Of a stretch of 43,476 nt of DNA, positions 1-12,700 are shown piece by piece. Where the stretch lies: the IMG/VR virus record IMGVR_UViG_3300030419_004817, positions 1-43,476 of that record, one strand, 5' to 3'. Every line of letters starts with the position of its first letter. The stretch's first letter is position 1. A program made the position numbers and the translations under genes. The DNA comes from a virus. The notes below the pieces were generated by a model. It was given only the letters and a program-made list of their open reading frames with translations, had not been told where the DNA came from and searched no databases.

Positions 1-39
1 GCCTACGCCCACGCCTACGCCTACGCCTACGCCTACGCC
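1..39 (+). repeat. 6-bp tandem repeat coding for Pro-Thr
   Basis: The hexamer CCTACG, with the variant CCCACG, is repeated about six times at the window edge. In the reading frame of the first gene it encodes a Pro-Thr run. Such tracts form flexible linkers and can change length by slippage. It may extend upstream of the window. Confidence 0.75.
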
Positions 40-868
40 CGATCTTGCACCTGCGCCTGTGATTGAGACTGAGCAGACTAAAACAGGTGATTTTTTAGAG
101 CCTACTGAAACAGAGGGAGGTGGTTTTGCTGAAGTAACCAGGAAACCAATCGTCCCTGAAGATCCGACACCAGGTGTGACTGGAGAAATTGGTGAAGTGC
201 GACAAATCGTCCCTGAGCCAAAGTTAAAAGACGAGCCTGGGCCTCCTGAAGAAGTTGTGACGGAACTAGAAGAAAAACCAAAGCCAAAGAAAGAAGACGA
301 ACCTGAGGGCGAGGTCACCACTATCACTCCTGATCCTACATATACTTTAGAAGAGCCAAAAGGAGATGAGCCCCAACCTGAACGACGAAGGACTACAAGG
401 CGTCGTAGACGTAGGAGATCCATCTCGGATTTATTAAAAATCCCAAGTTTGAGCGTTACTCTTCCACGCCTTGGTGGTTTTGGAGGAAGTGAGCCTGACA
501 TCACGACTGGTCAGGTTCCACATCTTACCCAGGGACAAAGGATCCAAGGTACTTATTATTTAAACTCTCAAGGGCAAGATTCCTTTGGTGGCGAATATAT
601 GGACTATGTGAGATGGGACAGCGCTCCAGAAGACGGCATGCATCATGGTTTTTATTATCGATACTACCTTGATCAGCCTGAACGGAGATTGCCAGCGAGA
701 GCAATCAAGATGATTGTTCAAGAAGGCAGTCCCATTCGTCAGCAACAGTTTCAAAGAAAGCACGGCGGCCAGCCAGTTGAAAACAACTTCCAAGAAATCG
801 ATCCAAACTCTATAGAATTTAGAAACTTAAGAGACGCAGTACAACAAGCTCAAGAATCGGACCAATAA
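2..868 (+). CDS. Partial Pro/Glu-rich probable virion protein (5' end missing)
   Basis: The frame is open to the window edge, so the GTG at 59 is not taken as the start and the gene is truncated upstream. About 288 residues are visible. They begin with a Pro-Thr repeat, followed by a long Pro/Glu/Lys-rich low-complexity stretch and a basic Arg cluster (RRRTTRRRRRRR) near residue 130. The last ~110 residues are folded-looking and aromatic-rich, with a run of Tyr around GTYYLNSQGQ and GFYYRYYLDQ. No family is recognised. The stop is one base before the ATG of the next large gene, so the two are probably co-translated. Its position directly upstream of very large virion-type proteins suggests a structural or internal capsid protein; this is inference. 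Confidence 0.8.
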   Translation, partial: PTPTPTPTPTPTPDLAPAPVIETEQTKTGDFLEPTETEGGGFAEVTRKPIVPEDPTPGVTGEIGEVRQIVPEPKLKDEPGPPEEVVTELEEKPKPKKEDEPEGEVTTITPDPTYTLEEPKGDEPQPERRRTTRRRRRRRSISDLLKIPSLSVTLPRLGGFGGSEPDITTGQVPHLTQGQRIQGTYYLNSQGQDSFGGEYMDYVRWDSAPEDGMHHGFYYRYYLDQPERRLPARAIKMIVQEGSPIRQQQFQRKHGGQPVENNFQEIDPNSIEFRNLRDAVQQAQESDQ

Positions 869-869
869 A

Positions 870-3719
870 ATGGGTAGATTTTCTACCAAACCCAGATTGG
901 ACGTGACGCCTGAGCCGACACCTCCGGTCATTTCTGAGCCAACGGTTCCCGTCACTCCTGAAGACGCCGAACTGTCGAGTTCTTTGCAGCTTGCGAAAAA
1001 AACGCGAAAGTCTGAATCTGAGGTTCTTGAAGAAGCCAGGAGTCAACAGGAAGCAGAAGAAGAAGCTTTTATTGAAGAGTGGAAATCGAAAACTAATGAT
1101 GAGCACTTGGCTGAACTTTTCCCTGGAGCTCTTCAAGCATATGGCGATCCTGAAAAAGCTCGACGGGTAGTTCTTGATTATATCAACGAAGTCAACACCG
1201 CATTAAGCAACAGAGAAGCTGATGAATTGTGGAGACGAGAAGATGAATTAAAAAGCGAATTGATGGCTAAAACAGAGCCAGAAAACGCTTTGGAAGCTCT
1301 TAGTCAGGGAGAAATTACACACCCGTTTGTCTCTAGAAGTTCTTGGATGGAAGACGATCCTTCAACAGAAATAAACGAAGCAGAACTTTTCGATAGGTTT
1401 GTAGTAGAAGAAGTACAGAAAGTTGCGAAATTAGAAGAAGCTCACGGAGGCGGAGAACAAGCCGCACAAAGACTTGCTGAGCACTATGAAGAAAATCGTG
1501 CCGATTATTTGAAATCACCAACATGGATGATGCTCGAAGACGATCAAAGGGGCCAAATAAACCAATGGGCCAACATGATGTATGATTCGGTCTGGAAAGA
1601 TTCGACCTATCATACTCCTCCAACTGGGTTTGTTAAAACAATTCTTGATCACTCTCTTGGGGTGGCTGGACTAAACCCAGTGTTGCCTGATGAAGGCACT
1701 ATGGGGATGCTTGCTGGCACCGCACAAAAGGCTTTAGATATAGCCTCGCTTTGGTACGGGTTTGGAAAACCTATTCTTAGCGGCATTGGGTTTGCTACTG
1801 GCGCTGCAAAATTACAGAAGGTTCAGAGATATGCTCAAACATCGGCTTTAGCACACACTGGTGCTTTGCCTTTTACAGCAACTGCATCCAGCTCACCTGT
1901 TTTAGGGATTCCATTCACAATGCCATTAGACCCATGGCATAAAAAATATTTTTTAGGAAACTTTAGCAGGCAAGTCTCAATCGCTTCTGTAAGTCCCTAC
2001 GAAAGACCGACAGGCCCAAGAGAAGGATATATTCCTTTTCTTTATTCTGATATGGCAGGATGGAAGCTGCCTTTTGGTGAGAGAATGCGGGCCATCGACA
2101 TTCAAAGATCGCGAGACCTTTGGAGAGAAGTGGACGGTGTGGGGTCACACATTTCTTGGTATGTCCCTGTCCCAGGAGACATAGATGAAGATCTTCTAAA
2201 CAACACTCGGTCCAACATATGGATGTATGTAGAAAATCTTCGAGAAGAATCCGAAACACCTGAACTTTTTATTGAACGACTATTAGAATTAGACACCGCA
2301 ATTGGAGAACAAGTAGGAAGCCACTTGAGAGACTCCAGGGAACAGCAACACATCCTTATGGGGATTCAGTTTATTAAAGCTGTAAATGAGGGCGGGTTTA
2401 GTTTCGATTTTGATATCAATCAAATGTATGACACCATTGGTGGCCCAGCACCAGCCGCAGTTACAGGCTTTGAGATGCTTCGGGACACAATAAACTCTTT
2501 GATTCCCAACTTAAAAGACCAAGACCTTGATGCTGCTCTTCAAATGGGGGGTGTCACGCCGGTAGGGGCAGAGGGTTTGTCTTTTCACTTAGCGCAGCAA
2601 CAAGGTGAGTACTTTGATTTAGCTTCAGCATTAGAGCCTGGCGGAGAAGAAGAAATCAGGCGCAAAATGCAAGTCAGCTTTATAAACGGGCAGATTTATC
2701 AGGAAGTTCAAAGAACAATAGGCTCTTATCTTTCGCATTATCAAACCGGAACATCTGGTACTTTGGACACCCACAAAGGAACGCTTCAGCCGGGCATGGG
2801 ATTTGATGAGCTATTGAACCCTGTTTATCAAGCGCCAGGCGCTGGGTTTCATGATGAGTATGAGGGGCCGGGACAACCTTTGGGCACTACGCTTTCCTCT
2901 CAAGGCTTAGATGCGGTCTCAGGGGCCTCTAGAACCTATTCTGATGATGAGCTGAGCCGAATGTTTCCAGACGGTCAGCAGCGCATAACAACATGGACTG
3001 GCCAAGAGGGAATGGACTATGTTGTACAAAACTTTTATGGAGCCCCGAGGCTTGTTGCTGATGCGTATTTGCAAGGCAAATGGTCAAGAAAGGCTGTTCT
3101 TAGCCCGCTTGCCTCTTTAGAAGAACAACTAATCAATGAATCAAACACGCCACCTTTTGTTGGGCGGGGAACATTCTTTTCGGGCTTAGTTGCTGATATA
3201 AATCAGAAATTAGAAAACGAGTGGCTTCCTACTTTTCAAGAAGATTATTATCAGTACGACCCTATAGAGGGTGGATATGATGTGGCTAGTTTTGGATATG
3301 GGAAAGCCCAGCCAGAAGGACTAAGGCCCTGGCAAAAAGCCGAGCACGGCAGGGTTTCTGAGGCTCATTCATGGGGAATGATTGTTGGTCCGAACGATGA
3401 CGTTGGAAATATTGCAGAACGCGCAAGAGAACTTTCTCCAAACGAACGCTCGGAGCTTCTAAATTCCCTAAGAGAATCATGGAAAATCGCTTCTCATCGC
3501 AGAACGAATTTGTTGGGCAGAGCCTCAAACACAATGCCTGGCGCTACACGGTCTGTAATGGAAATGTATCGCAACGCTTATTCTTCTGATCTTCAGACCT
3601 TAAGGGTTATTATTCAAGCTGTTGGTGGGTATGATTCGCAACCGTCTTCGATTGAAAGAATGAATCAGTTTTTGATGGGAGCTTCTCAACCATATTCTCC
3701 GTTGTTAGAATCTCGGTAA
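870..3719 (+). CDS. Large probable internal virion protein (949 aa)
   Basis: This is an intact 949-residue frame whose ATG lies one base after the preceding stop. The first ~200 residues are acidic and rich in Glu/Ala heptad-like runs (EEARSQQEAEEEAF), consistent with coiled coil. Around residues 280-310 there is a Gly/Ala/Ile-rich, mildly hydrophobic stretch (GFGKPILSGIGFATGAAK) that could touch a membrane. No catalytic motif or signal peptide is evident and I recognise no family. It sits between two other oversized proteins and is read in the same direction 13 bases before the 3471-residue gene. That layout resembles the internal core or ejection protein blocks of podophages. The role is inferred from context only. 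Confidence 0.85.
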   Translation: MGRFSTKPRLDVTPEPTPPVISEPTVPVTPEDAELSSSLQLAKKTRKSESEVLEEARSQQEAEEEAFIEEWKSKTNDEHLAELFPGALQAYGDPEKARRVVLDYINEVNTALSNREADELWRREDELKSELMAKTEPENALEALSQGEITHPFVSRSSWMEDDPSTEINEAELFDRFVVEEVQKVAKLEEAHGGGEQAAQRLAEHYEENRADYLKSPTWMMLEDDQRGQINQWANMMYDSVWKDSTYHTPPTGFVKTILDHSLGVAGLNPVLPDEGTMGMLAGTAQKALDIASLWYGFGKPILSGIGFATGAAKLQKVQRYAQTSALAHTGALPFTATASSSPVLGIPFTMPLDPWHKKYFLGNFSRQVSIASVSPYERPTGPREGYIPFLYSDMAGWKLPFGERMRAIDIQRSRDLWREVDGVGSHISWYVPVPGDIDEDLLNNTRSNIWMYVENLREESETPELFIERLLELDTAIGEQVGSHLRDSREQQHILMGIQFIKAVNEGGFSFDFDINQMYDTIGGPAPAAVTGFEMLRDTINSLIPNLKDQDLDAALQMGGVTPVGAEGLSFHLAQQQGEYFDLASALEPGGEEEIRRKMQVSFINGQIYQEVQRTIGSYLSHYQTGTSGTLDTHKGTLQPGMGFDELLNPVYQAPGAGFHDEYEGPGQPLGTTLSSQGLDAVSGASRTYSDDELSRMFPDGQQRITTWTGQEGMDYVVQNFYGAPRLVADAYLQGKWSRKAVLSPLASLEEQLINESNTPPFVGRGTFFSGLVADINQKLENEWLPTFQEDYYQYDPIEGGYDVASFGYGKAQPEGLRPWQKAEHGRVSEAHSWGMIVGPNDDVGNIAERARELSPNERSELLNSLRESWKIASHRRTNLLGRASNTMPGATRSVMEMYRNAYSSDLQTLRVIIQAVGGYDSQPSSIERMNQFLMGASQPYSPLLESR

Positions 3720-3732
3720 CCTTGGAATAAAA

Positions 3733-6700
3733 ATGGCCGAAACTGCAGAAGAAAGACGGGCTCGAATATGGAGAGCAGAGCGAAAAGTTCAAGAAGAAAC
3801 AAGGCTTCTTGGAGAAAGAGAACCAAGATCTGGCAGGTCAGTAACCGCGTCAGAGATGGAAATTGCCGGTGAGGTTTCATCTCCTGCGCTTCCTGGTGTC
3901 ACTCCTCTTGAGATGTCGAACCAGGCAGAGGAGACGATTAAAGCGCTTGCTGATGAATCGATGAGAATCGACGACAACCTCAGTCGAGAAGACGCACTTA
4001 AATTAGCAAGGAGAAAACTTGAATTTGCCCATGTCGGTAACGAAGAGTTTTCTGGAAACCTGCACGGAATACCAGAAAGAACAAAGCCTAGTCTTTCAGA
4101 TTTTAAAAATAGATATGGAGAAAGGCGTGAGGGGTTGAGGCTTACTACCAATCCTAACAGCGCTGTCTTTGAAATTTATGATGCGATAGATGCTGGAGCT
4201 GAAGACAGCGAAATCGAGTCTATGATTGATGACATCGATGCCAGCCTGATTCCATCAACTCTAAAAAACAATGTAAGCACGCTTACTATGGCTACAGGAA
4301 TCTTCAATTATCGAACAATTGATATTGCTGAAGCAACCCCAACACCTCAAGCAAGGTTTGAAAATCGTCGTCAATTGGCTCGAGACATCGATGCCGCCAT
4401 GAGAACCGAGGGCATTCTTCCAGCGTTTGCTATGGCGATGGGTCGTCAGACTATGATGACTGGAGAGGAGGCTCAAAACTTAGGTTTTGATATTGACGCG
4501 ATTCAGAACGGTGCAGACTGGATTGATAGAACAGTCGGGATTGGTGCTGGTATTATTGGCGCGTCATTAGTCACAGGAAGACCGCAAGCTTGGGCAGCAA
4601 CAAAAGTTACGGGCACTCCGTACTTTATTCCATCAGTTAAAGCCAACCCGTTTACAAGAAGCCCTCTTAGATACACAGCATCCAAGGCCGTTGAGGCGGT
4701 TGCCCCCGGCGGAAAAGTAAAAGGGCCTGCTCAAACCCGTCTTGGTCAATGGCTTTATCCAGAAGTCAAAGCAACTGTTCTTCTTCCAGAAGGGCACAAG
4801 TATCAAGGCAAGCTTCCTCCAAGAGTGGGGCCTACTGACTATTGGCTTGCACCAGACGCTGGCGGTAAAAAATACCCAGGATTTAAAGGGCTTAGAAAGT
4901 TTTCTGGCGGTGGCGCTTTAAAAATTACTGGCTCGGCTCTACTGTTTGGCTTTATTGGCTACGGATTGTCAAGGACATCCAGAAACACTCCAGATTTCTG
5001 GAGAGGCATCCCGATGGGGAGAGAGGGCCTCCTTGCTCAAATTAAAGCACCACAAGGTCTTGTAGACTTATCAACGCGGTTTCAAATCCTTACCGGCATC
5101 GCTGATCAATACATTCCTTTTTTCGCTGACAATGAAGAAGATGCTAGGCGTCTTCAGCTCGAAATTAATAGGACGAGGCCAGCGGAAACTTGGAACAGGG
5201 TAATCGAATCTGTTCGTGTATATTTAGACAATGGAATGTCTGTTGAACAGGCGTCTAAAGATGAAGATGTAAAGAACGCTGTTCGGCATCTTATCCTTGG
5301 TCTTACTATTTCAGAAATGCCTGAGCACATTATTCGCGGCAGATTAGACCTTGCTAAGTTTAAGCTTCTCGGCCAGCAAAGGTACGATGAGCTCACTCAA
5401 TCGGATGTTCCTCCAGCGATTCGAACGATTCTTATAGCTGTTGAGAACAACGAACTTACTAACCACGAAATTCGTAGGCACCTTCGTGCTGTTCCGATTG
5501 GTTTGATTGCAAAGTATCTCCCTGAGCTTTTAGACAACCTTATTCCGTCTGAACAAAGCTTTATGGACTCCATTTTGCTTGCGGCTGGTGCGGACATAGA
5601 TGCAATCTTTACGGGTGGCGGAAGAACAACGGTTCCCGCAGCAAGAGCTTTTGGAACGATTTTTATGGAAACCGCCATTGAAAATGGCGAAATCGTTATC
5701 CAAGAAAGCAGCATCGGCAGAATCATGCGTGTCGCTGGTGGATTTCAAGAAGTCTTTATGGAAGCTCCTCTTCCATTTACTCCAGCAGGAATCGACTTTG
5801 CCCGGTCTCCAAACAAACGAGTAAGGGATCCAAACACGTCTTATTTAGCTCGTGTTCTTGCCAACATTTACACTGGCGAGATGGGTCTCTCTAGGCACAT
5901 GACTGACCTCATGTATGCTAAGGGTGTTGATAGAAACTCTGGAGAGTTCCTGTTCTGGGGTAACGTTGGAATCCTTGCAGATTGGTTGGTTCCTTGGGAA
6001 GCGCCGCCTCTTTGGGCTACTGGTCAAGTTTATAGAACCGCCCACAGGGGTTGGAACACATGGAGTTATTGGAGCCACCCAACAGGAAAAAAAGGTTTTT
6101 GGTCAGATGTGGCTAGTTTTGGAGTTGACGACGCGAGCGGTCTCGCTGTTCCTGGTACTGGCAAGGCCAAAAAGAAACCTACAGTAGCGTTTAGATTAGA
6201 CGCCACATTATCTGCAATGTTTCCGAGGCTTAGGTCTAAACGGTTTAGTGTAGATTTAGAAGTCACTCGAGCTGTAAATCATATTCGAGACATTGTTGAT
6301 GACGCTGATTTAAACAATGTCGAAGCTTTAGAAAGGCTTAGTCGTTCTGACGATGACCGGCTTGGTGTGCATGAGCGAAGAGTTTTAGATGCTGTAATCT
6401 CTCACATGAAAAAAACCGGAGATGGTTTTGGGGATTCAATAGACTCAATCCCTGAGATTAAGCACAAAGATCTTTATGCCTTGGCCTCAAGAGGCATTGA
6501 GCTTATGGCTCACAATTCCCTCAACAGCATCGAGGCGGAAAAGTTTCTTGAAACCGTTCCAAGTCACGTTCTGAATGAAGTTCTGGCTATCTATGAAATC
6601 GTTACCGGCACTCCGAGACAAACGATTTTAAAGAACCTCAAGAACATTGCCGCAAAAAGAAAAGGTGTAGCGCTCAAAACTATTGAGCATTTGCTTACTT

Positions 6701-9700
6701 ACGGCGATCCGAACATTATTAATACACGTCAATCAGATGCATATAAGCGTGTAGAAACTGAGCTGTATAACGCTGCCGACAAAGGGCTTATTGATCGGGC
6801 AGAGATTCCAACGATTCTTACAAGCCTTGAAAAACAAGCTTGGCGATATGCGATGGAAGATCGAATCTACGATCCCATTGAGTTCTTTGAATACGTCAGT
6901 ATCAAGTTTGAAAGAGACGGTTTTGAGCCTAAGAAGGCCGACCCTGATGTTGATGTTGATCCAGAAGCAGGAGAAACACCAACTGCTCCGCCACCAACTC
7001 ATTCCGGTAGGCCGACCACTATTGAAACCGATTTTGGTCCGAGAAAGTTTGACCCTGATTTAGGCAGTCTCGGCGTTTGGATTGACTTTGATATTGGTTT
7101 AGGCAAGCCAATTGAGTTTTCTCCAAAAGCAAACAGCAAAGGATATACAGAACGGCCTTTGCGCAGAAGCGTCATTCGAAGAAATGGTGAAGTAGATCCT
7201 GTCCTAAAAGAGGTAATGCGAGGAGAAGCCGATGGTCCTTGGCGACTAAAAGAAGGTGAAGCCCCAATACCAGAATCAATGGATCTCTTTGTTGTTATCG
7301 ATGGTCCTGACGGAAAACCAGTCATTGCTGCTTTTATGGAGCAGACTGATAAAGGCGGGCCAAATCATAGGCTTACTTTTAAAATCAGAACCTTAGAAGG
7401 AACAGACGCCAAGCCTCTTTTTGAGGGCAATGGTTTTAGTGTTGCAGATGTCACCTTGGATTCTATTGTTGCTCAAATCGAGTTGATGGTTGATTCCTTT
7501 CCAGACATTGATGCAGCGATTGTTTTTTCTGATGTTGAGTTGTCTGCTCAGTTCCAGAAGAGACTCAAAGGCGTGCTGAACAGACCTAAAGCCCAGAAAC
7601 ACCCTGATGCACGGCCCTATTCTGTAGTTGAATCAGCCGAAGTTGAAGACGTTAGCGGGGTGGCTGTAAAGAGGCTTAGGGTTGTAAAGGCCGATGACGC
7701 TGACTCATTGATGGACGCTGGCCCTACTAAAAAATACAAAACACAAAGAAGGGCGTTCGAAGAAAAGCTGACACTTTGGCATGAGGAAGGCTTCATCGAT
7801 GAGCCTAACTACTGGTTGACGATGGCTTTGGTTGACATTCTTCCTGATCAATTTTTTAGGAAAGCTTTCCTGGGGGATTCCGGTTCTTTAGACCTGGACG
7901 CTGGTATTACCGATTTAGGCTTCTACAACGTTAGAACTGGCCAAATTAGAATGAACTTCGCCAAGCCTTTAAACGAAGGCCCGATTGAAGAGTTTGCAGA
8001 TATTGACTTCAAACAATTCGGTGAGCTGTTTGCCGAAGAAGTCGATAAAGTATTTGATCAAGTTTCGGTTCTGACTCAAGCCATGATGGACGCCAAAGGC
8101 TCTAAGTCAAGATTAGAAATTGAAAGAAGAATCAAAGAATTATTGAAAAAGAAATTGGGAAGACACATTTCTCATTCAGCTCAACAAGTCATGGACAGGG
8201 TCTTTGGTCCTGGCGCTGCAGGTCAAGAAGAAAAAATTATATTAGCTCTTGCATCGCAAATGACCTTGAAAGTTGGAAAGATTAGCAAAAAATGGAGTGC
8301 CCCAGGAAAAGATCCGATAAGAATTAAAACCGCTGAGGTAATAAGCGAAACGATTGCTCGTTTGACTAAGAATGAAATGCTGGCTCTTTCTGATCCAGAA
8401 ACGAGAGCTTCAACTTTTATTCATGAATTAGTTCATGCTCTTCATGCCACCTTCCTTCCAGAAACAGACATTAGAGCCTTAAGAACGGCATATTTGCGTG
8501 AAGCCTCAAAAGGATTTCCAGACTGGTCAAGGTCTGATGATTTCAAAGGAAGGTACGGTACTGAAACAACCTTTTCAGAGTGGCTTGCTGATACTTTGTC
8601 TGACTATTTGATTACTAAAGAACTTCCTAAGTCTTTGATGGCTCAAAAAGAGTTTGCAGAAAACAAAAGTTATTGGAAAAAGACATTCGACGCTTTCGTT
8701 AAGAAGTTCAAAGCCTTGATGAAATACATTAGAAACGAAAAGGTTTCTGAAGAGTTTCCACCAGAAATTTTGGACATTTCAGAAAGGCTTGTTGAAGGAA
8801 AAATAAGCATCGGTTCTGATGTGTCTTTTGCGGAAAGAGAAGCTCTGTTTCGAAGGCAAGCTGCTCTTGATTTTATTGTGGCAGAAATGTCTTCAGCGGT
8901 TTCTGGACCAATCAAGAACACCCCTGAAAGCATTTCTAAAAACAACCAAAGAATCTTTGAAGTTCTTCAAAACAAGATCAGAGAAGGAAAGTTTACCACT
9001 CAGGTCTGGGGTGATTTTAACGATTCTACTACGCCAGATGCGCAGCGAGTCCTCAATGAGGTTCTTTCTGAAGTAGGCGAGTTTATGGCCTTTGGTCATG
9101 ATTTCGAAACTGCTGTTTCCTTGGTTGCAGTAATGGGTCGTCCAAGTGGGGCTGATGCGTCAGTGCTTGGCATTGGCGATGTCGATAGACTTAATGTTCC
9201 ATGGAGAAACGCAGACTTGCGTTTAGAGTTGTTTGGTCCACTGCGAACAAACGAAAGAATCGCTCCTGATTGGATTCAAGCAGTTGACGATCTTCCATTG
9301 ATTGAAAAACTGAATTTGGCTGATGCGGTTATCAAACAATACGAGCTAAATGAAAGACTGTGGTCTACTCAAGATTTTAGAAAGTATATTATTTCCGGCG
9401 GGAAAACCGGGTCTGTTCCAAGAGACATTGAACCATACTTGTTTTCTACATACAGAAGTGACGTTGACAAGGTTCCCAGGAAAACCTCCAGATATGAGGT
9501 CAGGTACAGCAACCCTGATGATGTCTTAGATGAATTGCTGATGACCAATGAAGATGTTTTTCATCTTACAGAGTTGTTTCAGACTGGTGATTTTAGAAAG
9601 CTGTTTTCAGCAAATGGAAGGCTCATAGCAAGACTTATGGGCGAGACCTGGTACAAAGCGTTTGCTAAGAACTTTGACCATTCAGGAAAGACTTCTCCAG

Positions 9701-12700
9701 TGCTGACTCCATCTGGTGCAGCTCATGCTGCGGATGTGTTTGAGAACTACGTCAATACGCTTGAAACTCCAGACGGAATCAGTCCTCGAGCCATGGATGA
9801 CCTGTATAGAAGCATGCAAGATTTTTGGATCAAGCATCGCCAGCGTGGTTTGGCTACAATCGATCCAAAGACTCGCGCATTCTGGGATAGGTTTTTGCGG
9901 CCAGAGGAGGCTCTTAGAAGAGACGTTTCCGACATGACTTCTAAGTTGGGTCGAACTTTTCCTGGCGACAAAATTAGGCTTGAAACAGAAAAGGCTTTGG
10001 AAGAAGAATCGGCTATTGCACAGGCCCAAAAAAGAACTTTTTATCAAATAGATAGAAGGCTTGAAAACGTTCTACAAGCAATTGGATACAGGCCAGGAGA
10101 GGCCGAAGTTGATCCTGTGGATCTGTTTGCAAGGATTCTTGGCTATGTAAGCGGAGAACATGCACGGAAAACGTTTGGACATGCAATGGATATGGTTCCA
10201 ATGACAACCAGAAGCATTGTTCCAAGAAACAGGGTTAAAGAAATCCAAAAAGCTGTAGATGAGATGTTCGGAGAAATCTTTGCACACAACGATCCGAGCA
10301 AGAACTATGATCCATCTACCAACACCTTTACATTCAACGATTTCGAGGCAGAAGGTCTAAGGATCCACATCCGATCTCTTGCAAGAGAACCCCTTGGTGC
10401 TGCAACTTTAGAGGCCATTCCTGCAGGAACTGGAAAGCACATTACCGATTGGGACAGAGACCTAAATACGGTAACTGCAGATGAGTGGAATGCGATTCAA
10501 ACAGCAACAGTAGATGTTCTTGCTGGCCCCGCAGCTCGTCAGACTAGCTATACACACAAGATACCAAAATCACTTGGGTATGCTTGGTGGAACGCTCTTA
10601 AACAAAGCGGCTCATCAGCCCTTGAGAGATTTGGTCCAGACTCAGGCGACAACGTAATGACCAAGCTTAGGTCTGCGTTTGGTGCTCTTAAGAAGGAACA
10701 GTTTGCTGGTGGAGATTTGAATCCAGAGGCAGTTGAAGCTCTTACAGAGATTATCGCTCAGATTGGAAACGTAGATAAAGATTTTAGGGCTCTTATTGTT
10801 CGCGCAATGCGTTCTGGTGTAGAGGTTGATGAAGGCGAGTTGTTTGCTTTTTTCGAGCACATGTTTCAAGCGCCAGTGGATCCTGCAAAAGTTACAAGGC
10901 TTCTTGGTTCCAGAAAGGACAAAAACAAAGGAACCGAGTTCGTTGAACCATTTAGAGAACGGTTTGACTCGTTTGTTCAAGAACTTAGAAATGCTGATAT
11001 TGATAGCGATTCATACATTCCGCAAAACCCCAAAGATGCTGTAGATCCTATAGATGGAACGGAAGTTGATATCGAGCAAGGTTCTATGCTCATTGAGATT
11101 CTTGATAGCTTAGAAGAGCTTCAAGACATCATTACGAGTCGAGACTTGACTGGAAAAGGAGGGCCTCAAAAACGACGACTTAGAGAAAGAGAACGAGAAG
11201 CCCTAAGAATTCTTGGCCTTTATAGACGAAAAGCGTACAAGGCTTTTGAAGAAGGAAAGACTCCAGACTTTTCTGAAGCAGACCGTCTTGCCATGGGAGA
11301 CGCCCTTTATCGTCTACGAAAAAGCGTAAAAGAAAAAGAAGAAGCAGTAATACAGCGCGGTCGAATCATTCTTGGAGCATTCGTTGGTGGAATGGGTATT
11401 CACCTAGACAGGAGAATCCCAGACGTTGATTTAGGGGCTATCTACAGTTTGTTCTATACAGGAAAGATCGATGAGTTGATGGTTTATGTGTCCAACAACT
11501 TTAAAACTAAAGTTGGTTCAAGACCCGATCAAATGCCCAACTTTAATCCCGGCCTTGCAATGATGGAAGTCATGGCTCGGCTTCGATGCATGGACCTGGT
11601 TGAAGGATTAAACAAGACTCTTCTTAGATCAGGAATCGGTCTTAGCACATGGGACATTGCTAGAACCGGGCGAGGCAAGATTCTTGAACAAGGACCAGAG
11701 GGCGCTGAATATGTTGGTATTAATGAGGATCTCTACTACCAAAGGGTTCTTTGGTATCTAAATCAAGAGCAGCATTATTTGTTAGCAAGAAAAGTCTATT
11801 TCCAAGAAGTAGAAAGCGGACAAGTAGAGTACCAATACCAAGAGTTTCCAGACGCACCACGACAAGACACTACAACGGGAGGCATTTTTCCCGCTGACGA
11901 AATTACTAGAGCAGCAGACAACTTTTTCCCAAGAGACACTCTCGATAATGTCCACGACATGATGGCTTATGAAGCCGCAATGGACATTCTTGATCGTCTT
12001 GGTATGGAGCCATCGAAAAGAGGATTCGAAAGATACACCACCCCTGATGGGCAAGAAATGTTTATGCCCTCTGCTGTGGTTATGGAAATTGAAAATGCCT
12101 ATGACCGAGTATCTCGGGTTGGTGCTGCTTATGGTCCAAAGGCTGATACAACAAGCACAAACAGATTGACTCAAAGCATTTCGGAAAGGATTAAAGAAAA
12201 AGATCTAAATGTTCAAGTTGGAATGGTTGTCAACGAGGGGCTTCAAACTCTTGCCGCCTTGTTTCCTATGACCTTTCGAAACGTTCGAATGGGCGTAACT
12301 ACCGGAATCGGCATTCCAAACCCTGCTTACTATATGGGTGTTGGAATGGGCGGGTTCTTCCAGATGTACCAAGGAATGGGCATTACTGGAACAATTAGAG
12401 CTTTGTTTAGAAACACCGCTCAAACGAAAGCGATTGTAATGGCATTGTATAAAGACGGCCTTACAAAGAATGGCCGCAGAATTGCTATTGATTATTCGCC
12501 TGATGCTCCACCGCTGGTGACCAGACATGGAATGGTCTATTCAACGGAACAGCTTATTCGGTTGACTGAAAACGCTGGACTAAAATCAAGTTTTATTCAT
12601 GCTGAAACAATCCAGTCTTTAACTAAAGACCTTGAAAGAATGTTTTCAGGAAAACCAGGATGGGCAAAAGCTGTTGGTCGCGGAGGTCGTGAATGGCAAA

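Noticed and set aside
560-793. Antisense open frames inside the large + strand genes
   Set aside because: They are shadows of the strong coding frames and lack ribosome sites.
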